Assembly (NCBI RefSeq): GCF_035961655.1 | Contig: NZ_CP108393.1 | Span: 7,153,501 to 7,217,500, forward strand | From: Streptomyces sp. NBC_01317 | GTDB taxonomy: Bacteria; Actinomycetota; Actinomycetes; Streptomycetales; Streptomycetaceae | DNA: 64,000 nt | Direction of reading: 5' to 3' | Part shown: piece by piece, positions 58,504 through 64,000 of the stretch | Position numbering within the stretch: position 1 is the stretch's first letter | Layout: the number at the start of each line of letters is the position of its first letter | Translations under genes and position numbers: made by a program | The notes under the pieces: model-generated | Database searches by the model: none | Told to the model about the DNA's origin: nothing | The model's input: only the letters and a program-made list of their open reading frames with translations

Positions 58504-59233
58504 CCCCAGGGCGGGCGACCGCCGAAGCACGGCGACGAGTTCCGCTTTGCCAAACCCGAGACCTGGCCCGAGGCGGCGATCACCACCGTCACCGACACCG
58601 CCCACTACGGTAAGGCCGAAGCCCAAGCGTGGGACCGGGTCCACCCGAGGCTGACCCACCGCTCGGCCTGGCTGGAGCACGACGGTGAACTCCCCGTCGT
58701 CGAGGGCACCTTGGTCCGGTTGAAGGGTCGAGCACCTCTCCAAGGAACGGGAAGCACCGCCGGTCTGGCTGTGGTCCTCCAAGACCGGTGCCGCCCCGGC
58801 TGACGTGGATCTGTGGTGGCAGGTGTTCCTCAGGAGATTCGATCTTGAGCACACCTTCAGGTTCGGCAAGCAGATTCTCGGCTGGACCACCCCGAAGGTC
58901 CGTACTCCCGAGGCCGCGGACCGGTGGACCTGGCTCGTGGTCGTCGCCCACACCCAGCTCCGCCTCGCCCGGCCACTGGCCGCAGACCTCCGCCGGCCCT
59001 GGGAGAAGCCGGCCAAGCCCGAACGCCTCACCCCGGCCCGGGTCCGCCGGGGGTTCAGGAACATCCGCGCCCACCTGCTCTGCCCGGCCCGTGTTCCCCA
59101 ACCTCGCGGCGCTGGTCCCGGACGACCGCCCGGGACCAAGAACAAACACCGGGCACCCCGCTACGACGTCGGCAAAACCGTCAAACGCCCCGAGACCCTC
59201 AAAGCCATCGGCAAGCTCGGAAGATCTTGGTAG
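58501..59233 (+). pseudogene. IS701-type transposase, C-terminal half
   Basis: It resumes exactly at the duplicated TAT codon (Y-PQGGRPPKHGDEFRFAKPETWPE), continues 'AWDRVHPRLTHRSAW', then loses frame near 58728 through one extra G (KV written as AAGGGTC). It continues in the next frame as 'DLWWQVFLRRFDLEHTFRFGKQILGWTTPKVRTPEAADRWTWL' to KTVKRPETLKAIGKLGRSW and TAG at 59233. With the N-terminal frameshift, this transposase was dead in at least three ways. Confidence 0.9.
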
Positions 59234-60107
59234 TCTTCCGTCTCATTCGATCTTGCCAATGGATAACTCTGTGACCAGCGCGGATGCAAAAACGTGTGAG
59301 CTGGGGCGAGGCAAGATCCTCAGCTAACACTGCCATTCGTCAGGGTCGACGACGCCCGGTCTCAGATGATCTCACCCCTCGGCGTGTGTGGTGTTCAGTA
59401 TCCGATCCTGTATCACCGTCATGCCTCTGTCCGGACACGGGCGTGAAGATGCATGTCGTGCCAGCCGTCAGCATGCAACGCTGCCCCACGGAGGACACCC
59501 TCTCCCTCAAAGCCGGCCTTGATCGCAACGCGGCACGAAGCCTGATTGGCAGTGGAGTGCTCAAGCTCGAGGCGGTGGAACCCGCCCTGCTCCAGGGCCC
59601 AGCGCGTCAGCGTCGTCACCGCACGGGTACAGATGCCACTACCGCGAGCAGTCGGCATCATCCAGTAGGCCACCTCGGCCTTGCCGTCCTCCAGATGCAA
59701 CGATTTCAGCGACATCCGGCCCAGAAGTTCGTCGCCTTCAGCTTCAGCCACGGCCCAGTGACCGCCGGTCTCATCGCTCCAACTGCTCTGCCAGCCCTCG
59801 ATCCACTCTCGTGCCTCTTCTACAGAGTCAGCCCTCCGTACGTGCCAACGCTGGATCTCCGGGTCTTGGAACGCCTTCATCACGGCTTCGGCATCGATGA
59901 TTCGCCAAGGACGCAGTAACACACCGCTTCCGATCGGCAGAGTCGGCTGATCGGAAGCGGCAAGGGCACCGACGGGTATCGCTGGAGCGACTAAGGAAGG
60001 CATGATCACTATTATTCAAGGCCGCCGCCCCTTCCGGGACAGGACCGCCGACTCGCGAACCCAACAAGGCCAGGTGAGACGGGAGGAGGGCATCGTGAGG
60101 CGGGACC
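59234..60107. other. 874-bp insert with a GNAT gene, flanked by GGTAG direct repeats
   Basis: GGTAG at 59229-59233 (end of the IS701 transposase gene) is repeated at 60108-60112, where the IS701 right end resumes. The intervening DNA carries one acetyltransferase gene and no transposase; its ends show only weak inverted similarity. Bases 59234-59418 and 60004-60107 hold nothing recognisable. Confidence 0.55.
59419..60003 (-). CDS. GNAT-family N-acetyltransferase (RimJ/RimL-like)
   Basis: 194 residues from ATG 60003; GTG 60009 is possible and the ribosome site is weak. GNAT features: 'LLRPWRIIDAEAVMKAFQDPEIQRWH' (beta1-alpha1), 'WAVAEAEGDELLGRMSLKSL', 'AEVAYWMMPTARGSGICTRAVTTLTRWAL' (acetyl-CoA loop R-G-S-G, normally RGxGxA/G), 'RLELEHSTANQASCRVAIKAGFEGEGVLR'. 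It resembles ribosomal-protein or small-molecule acetyltransferases; substrate unknown. It sits in the insert that interrupts the IS701 right end. Confidence 0.87.
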   Translation of the reverse strand: MPSLVAPAIPVGALAASDQPTLPIGSGVLLRPWRIIDAEAVMKAFQDPEIQRWHVRRADSVEEAREWIEGWQSSWSDETGGHWAVAEAEGDELLGRMSLKSLHLEDGKAEVAYWMMPTARGSGICTRAVTTLTRWALEQGGFHRLELEHSTANQASCRVAIKAGFEGEGVLRGAALHADGWHDMHLHARVRTEA

Positions 60108-60129
60108 GGTAGATAAAGAACAAGCTGAG
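60108..60129. repeat. Orphan right terminal repeat of IS701-like element
   Basis: GGTAGATAAAGAACAAGCTGAG differs at one base from the end found at 39723-39744 (read on the minus strand). It is separated from its own transposase end by the 874-bp insert. Confidence 0.75.
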
Positions 60130-60181
60130 TGCCTGTTTCCGATCCCGGTTTTTGAGTAGCTTTGGGGCCTAGGCCGGCGGG

Positions 60182-60493
60182 GTGTCCGAGGGCGCCGGGC
60201 AAGCCGGAGAGCGGGTGTGTGCGGGCTGCGGTGAACGGCTGAGGCCGGACGCAAGGCCGGCGGCCGTGTACTGCTCGGCGGCATGTCGTTCCAGGCAGTG
60301 GCGTTGGCGCCGCCGGCTGCGCAAGCGGGTGGCCGCGGAGTTGAGCGGCGCCGGTCAGGCCAGGTGCCCCGAATGCGGGGCCGCTTGGGTGGCCGGGGTG
60401 GACCGGCGTTCGAATGCCGTGTACTGCTCGCGGCGGTGCGTCACGAGGGCCTGGCGGGCCCGGAAGGAAACGTTCGGCGAACGGTCACAGTGA
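60182..60493 (+). CDS. Small protein with two zinc-finger-like Cys clusters
   Basis: 103 residues from a GTG at 60182. Two similar halves are visible: 'CAGCGERLRPDARPAAVYCSAACRSRQWRWRRRLR' (about 13-47) and 'CPECGAAWVAGVDRRSNAVYCSRRCVTRAWRAR' (about 62-94). Each is CxxC...YCSxxC followed by a basic helix. This suggests a duplicated treble-clef zinc finger that could bind nucleic acid. Such proteins occur beside plasmid- or phage-like genes in Streptomyces. Function not known. Confidence 0.65.
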   Translation: MSEGAGQAGERVCAGCGERLRPDARPAAVYCSAACRSRQWRWRRRLRKRVAAELSGAGQARCPECGAAWVAGVDRRSNAVYCSRRCVTRAWRARKETFGERSQ

Positions 60494-60659
60494 CCGCATC
60501 GCGAACGCACCCGAACCGCATCTGCGATCAGATTCCGATCACTTCTGGTCATTCGTTGTGATCATGGGATTTACGGTCTGACTCTCGTTCTCAGATCCGG
60601 GCCGGGTCTTGTCACGGCCTCGGGGCCGTGCCCCGGTCCCGCGGTGGGTGGTGGATGCC

Positions 60660-61670
60660 ATGCCCGAAGAGATAGAGATGGCAGACAAGGTCGGCAGCGT
60701 CAGCGCGAACCGGTACGCGGAGATCGTGGCCGAGCTGCGGAAGCTGGTGGAGACCGCCAGCCGTATCCAGTTCACGATCGGCGACTACGCGCTGGAAGTG
60801 GAGCCGATGCGAGAGTCCGGCGGCCAGGAGCGGAGCGACGGGCTGTTCACGGTCAAGGACTCGCTGTTCCGCCTGGCCGAGGACATCGGGTTGTCCTACG
60901 CGATGGTGAACAAGGCCCGGTGGACCGCGTCGAAGTGGCCGAAGGACCGCCGGGTGTCGGGGGTGTCCTTCACCGTCCATCAGATCCTGGCGTCCATCAC
61001 GGACGACGAGGAGCGGTTCACCGCGATCAACAGCCCGCCCAAGGGCAAGGTCCGTTGGACGCCGGGCGAGGCGAACCGGAGGGTCGGCCGGCAGGTTGAG
61101 CGCCCGGTCACTCCGCAGGAGAAGATCAGCGCGATCCACACCCTGGCCACCGACGAGGAGGTCGCCGCCACCGTCACCAGCGACCTGCTGCGGCGCCCGG
61201 CGGTGGTCGCCCAGGTCGATCAGGAGGACAAGGTCCGGGTTGTCGAGGAACTGACCCGCGACGACCACGTCGCCGCGAAGGTGACCACCGGCCTGCTGCG
61301 CCGCCCGGACGTCGCCTTCCGGGCGATGTCGGACGACACCGCCCGCCACCAGGTCAACCACGCCCAGGTCGAGCGGGGCCGCCAAGCCCGCGAACACTTC
61401 GAGGACACCAGCCCCGTCGCCCCGGCGATCCGCAGCATCCACCGGTCGGTTCAGTTCCTGGACCTGGTCACCGCATGCCACGCGTTCGTCGCGGCGTCCG
61501 GCCGGGTCGTCCCGGGCCTGCGCGACCGCCGGCTCGGCGACGACGAACGCGTGATCGTGCACGAGAACGTCGCCCGGGTGCGGGCGACGCTGGACTGGAT
61601 CGAGACGGCCGTCGACACCGGCAAGGTCGACGTCGACGGTGAACTGGCCAAGCTCCTGCAAGACGAGTAA
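60660..61670 (+). CDS. DUF6192-family protein
   Basis: 336 residues from ATG 60660 (MPEEIEMADKVGSV); ATG 60678 is the alternative. Features: 'NRYAEIVAELRKLVETASRIQFTIGDYALEVEPM', a helix-turn-helix-like 'LFRLAEDIGLSYAMVNKARWTASKWP', 'GVSFTVHQILASI', then two repeats of 'LATDEEVAATVTSDLLRRPAV' (about 155-215). The latter resemble the ParB/KorB-like helical repeats seen in plasmid proteins. The family is common in Streptomyces, usually next to a RacP-like gene as here, and may bind DNA. Confidence 0.8.
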   Translation: MPEEIEMADKVGSVSANRYAEIVAELRKLVETASRIQFTIGDYALEVEPMRESGGQERSDGLFTVKDSLFRLAEDIGLSYAMVNKARWTASKWPKDRRVSGVSFTVHQILASITDDEERFTAINSPPKGKVRWTPGEANRRVGRQVERPVTPQEKISAIHTLATDEEVAATVTSDLLRRPAVVAQVDQEDKVRVVEELTRDDHVAAKVTTGLLRRPDVAFRAMSDDTARHQVNHAQVERGRQAREHFEDTSPVAPAIRSIHRSVQFLDLVTACHAFVAASGRVVPGLRDRRLGDDERVIVHENVARVRATLDWIETAVDTGKVDVDGELAKLLQDE

Positions 61671-61672
61671 CC

Positions 61673-62950
61673 GTGCCGCGCGCTTCCGAGCGCAGATCGG
61701 CAGCAGCCCAGCGATACGCCGACACCGTCCGGTTCGTGCTGTTCGAGGCACGTCCGGCCGGTCTGACCTTCGTCCAGCTGGTCAGAGCCGGCGAGCTGTC
61801 ACCCCATCAGACCCGTTCGGGCCTGGCCTGCCTGCGGGACACCATCACCGAACGCGGCTGGCCGCCGCTGATCTGGACGAGGCCGGACGGCTACAAGTTC
61901 TGCGCCGATCCCGCCGAACTCCAGGCATACGAGGTCGCGATCATCCGCGGCAAGCTCACCGAGATCCGCCGTTTCATCACCGCAACCGTCGCCCCGCACG
62001 CCGCTCTCCAGCCCAAGGGCCGGTGGATCAAACACCTCAACACCCAGCTGAACTCGGTCGAGTCCATGCTCGATGTGATCGCCGACTTCACCGGCCCCAC
62101 CCCGTCTTCCAGGGAGGGAACGTTGCCGCGGCGACGCTGCTACCCCTCCGACACCTGGGACGAGGAGTGGGCCCTGATCGAACCGCTGCTGCCCACCCCG
62201 GCCTGCGAGACCCCGGCCGGCGGCCGTCCGGAGAAGCACCCCCGCCGGGAAATCGTGGACGCGATCCGCTACGTCGTCGACACCGGATGCAAGTGGCGGG
62301 CCATGCCCAAGGACTTCCCGCCCTGGCGCACGTGTTACGGATTCATGGCCCGCTGGGCTGCCGCCGGCGTCATCGGACAGATCCGTGACCATCTCCGCAA
62401 ACGCATCCGCCGCGAGATGGGCAAGGCGCCCGGAGCCGTCGCCACCGTCATTGACTCCCAGTCGATCAAGGCGGCCGACACCGTCGGCAAGAAAATCAAC
62501 GGCCGCAAGCGGCACCTGGTCGTGCACACCAAGGGCCTGCCGCTGTTTGTCATGGTCACCCCGGCCGACATGACCGACCGCAACGCGGCCAAGGAAGTAC
62601 TGTTCCGGCTGCGGCTGATGCACCCCGAGATCACCATCGTCTGGGCCGACTCCGCCTATGCCGGACAGCTCGTGACCTGGGCGAAGACCTACCTGAACCT
62701 GACGATCAAGACCGTCAGCCGCCCCAAGAACGTCCCCGGGTTCGTCGTCCTGCCCCGGCGCTGGGTCGTCGAACGCTCACACGCCTGGATCATGCACGCT
62801 CGTCGGCACGCGCGCGACTACGAACGGCTCATCCAGCACTCGGAATCACTCATCACCTGGGCCGCGATCACCCTTATGGCCAGGCGCATCACCCGCCGAA
62901 GCTCCCGCAGGAGCGGACAGCCGACCTCCCGCGAGGCCCACCGCGACTGA
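61673..62950 (+). CDS. RacP-like protein fused in frame to an IS5-family transposase
   Basis: 425 residues beginning 2 bp after the DUF6192 stop. Residues 1 to about 142 match a RacP-like protein: 'RRSAAAQRYADTVRFVLFEARPAGLTFVQLVRAGELSPHQTRSGL', 'IWTRPDGYKFCADPAELQAYE', 'RWIKHLNTQLNSVESMLDVIADF'. From about 150 the frame continues as a complete IS5 transposase (RRRCYPSDTWDEEWALIEPLLPTP ... 'VIDSQSIKAADT', 'VWADSAYAGQLV', 'RRWVVERSHAWIMHARRHARDYE'). The transposase alone can start at TTG 62123 behind GGGAGGG. The RacP C-terminus was evidently replaced by the insertion. No clear IS ends were found. Confidence 0.85.
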   Translation: MPRASERRSAAAQRYADTVRFVLFEARPAGLTFVQLVRAGELSPHQTRSGLACLRDTITERGWPPLIWTRPDGYKFCADPAELQAYEVAIIRGKLTEIRRFITATVAPHAALQPKGRWIKHLNTQLNSVESMLDVIADFTGPTPSSREGTLPRRRCYPSDTWDEEWALIEPLLPTPACETPAGGRPEKHPRREIVDAIRYVVDTGCKWRAMPKDFPPWRTCYGFMARWAAAGVIGQIRDHLRKRIRREMGKAPGAVATVIDSQSIKAADTVGKKINGRKRHLVVHTKGLPLFVMVTPADMTDRNAAKEVLFRLRLMHPEITIVWADSAYAGQLVTWAKTYLNLTIKTVSRPKNVPGFVVLPRRWVVERSHAWIMHARRHARDYERLIQHSESLITWAAITLMARRITRRSSRRSGQPTSREAHRD

Positions 62951-63095
62951 TCGTCTCGGCACTGACGGTCAGCAGTCCCACCAAGAGGTCACCGGGCCCG
63001 GATCGCGGCCCCGAGAACAACTCTCCCACCGCCGCCGAAGCCTGTCAGCGACTCCGCGCTCCCAGCGCCTGCGGCAAGCATCCGAACCAGCACCG

Positions 63096-63137
63096 TTTCA
63101 ATCCTGAGCCGGGCAAACGCGCAGCTCAGGATTGAAA
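63096..63137 (-). terminator. Hairpin terminator after S8 protein gene
   Basis: TTTCAATCCTGAG (63096-63108) pairs perfectly with CTCAGGATTGAAA (63125-63137), a 13-bp stem with a 16-nt loop ending in A/T pairs, 9 bp beyond the stop of the S8 gene. Confidence 0.8.
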
Positions 63138-63145
63138 AAGGGCAC

Positions 63146-64000
63146 TCAGGAGGGACTGACGTTGTTGAACGCCAGCAGGTTGCTCGTGCCGTCTGGGATG
63201 TTGGCCAGGGCATCCCTGGTGGCCAGGACGGTGATCGCGTCCCTGACGGTGGCGGGAGTCACCTCCGCCGACGTCGACAGCAGGTATGCGGCCAGGCCGG
63301 CGACATGCGCCGCGGCCTGTGCCGTGCCGGACAGGGTGGCCGTACTTTGGGCATTACCGATGTACGTGGACAGGACGTTCTCGCCGGGAGCGAAGACATT
63401 GACGGCGGGCCCGTGACCGGAGCCGTACCAGCGCTCGTCGGTGAGGGTGGAGGCTCCGACGGTGAAAGCGCCGGAGGCACCGGAGGGCGAGCGGATGAGC
63501 GCGTCGTCGTTGTTGTCTCCGGCCGGAACGACGACGAACAGTCCTGCGTTCGCGGCGGCGTCGACCGCCTCGTCGACATCCGCGTCCTTTCCTCCCATCC
63601 AGGCACCACCGATCAGGGCGACAGACGGCTGCCCGGACGCCGTCGCCTGTTCCACCGTCCACTCCAGTCCCTTGATCAGGGCCTTCGGGTCTACCTCCCC
63701 GTTGGCGTATGCCACCTTCACGGCGATGATCCTCGCCTGCTTCGCGACACCGTGCTTACGGCCCGCCACGATCCCGGCGAGGTGGGTACCCAGACCGTTG
63801 CCGTCGATGTTCTCGTCGTCGCCGGTCGCGTTGGTACCCCAGCTGGCCCGGCCCTCGAAATCCTGGTGGTTCTCGGAAACCCCGCTGTCCAGGACGTACA
63901 CATCGACGCCCTCCCCAGCCTTCTGCTCGTAGTCGTAGCGGTTGAAGGTGGCGAACGTGAGCTTCGGGCGGTGGGAGATACGGGCAAGGCCCCAGGGGGC
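63146..64000 (-). CDS. Proteinase-K-like S8 family protein, apparently catalytically dead (5' end outside window)
   Basis: 284 residues are visible; the frame is open to the window edge, so the propeptide and start lie outside. The peptidase domain starts APWGLARISHR, typical of proteinase-K-like subtilases. The Asp is present (VLDSGVSE) and the His too (GNGLGTHLAGIVAG). But the catalytic Ser is Ala (LSGTAQAAAHVAG instead of SGTSMAxPHVAG) and the oxyanion Asn is Asp (PAGDNNDDA). The substrate-wall motif is also altered (ALIGGAWMGG). The frame is intact, so the protein is probably made but not proteolytic. Confidence 0.87.
   Translation of the reverse strand, partial: APWGLARISHRPKLTFATFNRYDYEQKAGEGVDVYVLDSGVSENHQDFEGRASWGTNATGDDENIDGNGLGTHLAGIVAGRKHGVAKQARIIAVKVAYANGEVDPKALIKGLEWTVEQATASGQPSVALIGGAWMGGKDADVDEAVDAAANAGLFVVVPAGDNNDDALIRSPSGASGAFTVGASTLTDERWYGSGHGPAVNVFAPGENVLSTYIGNAQSTATLSGTAQAAAHVAGLAAYLLSTSAEVTPATVRDAITVLATRDALANIPDGTSNLLAFNNVSPS

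Larger units (their letters stand above)
41871..60129 (+). mobile_element. IS701-like element, split by nested insertions
   Basis: The left end CTGAGCTTGTTCTTTTTC (41871) and right end GGTAGATAAAGAACAAGCTGAG (60108-60129) are inverted repeats of the same element type as the remnant at 39723. Between them the transposase gene is interrupted by a composite transposon (42743-58500) and its 3' end by an 874-bp insert (59234-60107). Removing both inserts and the duplications leaves an element of about 1.6 kb, normal for IS701 relatives. Confidence 0.75.

Overview
The window looks like an arm-proximal piece of a Streptomyces-type actinomycete chromosome: very GC-rich, strong third-position GC bias, GGAGG-like ribosome binding sites with many GTG starts, and actinomycete hallmarks (MbtH, F420-type LLM oxidoreductase, MurT/GatD, DUF6011, DUF6192, RacP-like protein, IS701- and IS5-type transposases). 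No tRNA, rRNA or CRISPR array was recognised.

Left region (1-24.1 kb): the 3' 16 kb of a giant nonribosomal peptide synthetase gene, its MbtH partner, and an iron-type transport operon. The binding-pocket residues read Ser for the second module and N5-hydroxyornithine for the third, which also carries an N-methyltransferase. Downstream lie a FecB-like lipoprotein and a heterodimeric exporter-fold ABC pair behind a near-consensus iron box (24026-24044). Together this is the right edge of a hydroxamate siderophore cluster. Odd points are a condensation domain lacking the second HHxxxDG histidine, a terminal epimerase with no thioesterase, and an ABC pair with complementary motif losses. A small pair in the middle encodes a secreted papain-like (C70/C39-like) protease and a membrane-anchored exported protein.

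Middle region (24.3-39.5 kb): mostly ordinary chromosomal genes. These are an NfeD-like/SPFH pair, an ArsR-SRPBCC operon with twin operators, CtaG, 6-phosphofructokinase, the MurT-GatD lipid II amidation pair, peptide deformylase, a TetR/acyl-CoA dehydrogenase divergon, glutathione peroxidase, TesB, a DUF3516 Ski2-like helicase and a YdjM-like membrane protein. Many end in long perfect hairpin terminators.

Right region (39.7-62.95 kb): a nested insertion-sequence island. An IS701-like element (41871-60129) has been split, exactly at a codon and with a TAT duplication, by a 15.76-kb composite structure (42743-58500). That structure is bounded by two inverted, related but non-identical IS5-like copies. 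Its cargo is a 2646-residue secreted RHS/YD-repeat protein with an internal ricin-type lectin, a HINT autoprocessing domain and a C-terminal DddA/SCP1.201-like deaminase toxin. An Imm1-type immunity gene follows 2 bp downstream, and a secreted DNRLRE/FG-GAP protein is divergently encoded. Both IS transposases carry premature stops, so the transposon appears grounded. Around it are a second IS701 remnant hit by another IS5-like element that encloses a DUF6221 gene, an 874-bp GNAT-bearing insertion flanked by GGTAG repeats, and a RacP gene fused in frame to an IS5 transposase.

The window ends in a proteinase-K-like S8 protein whose catalytic Ser and oxyanion Asn are replaced, apparently a pseudoprotease.
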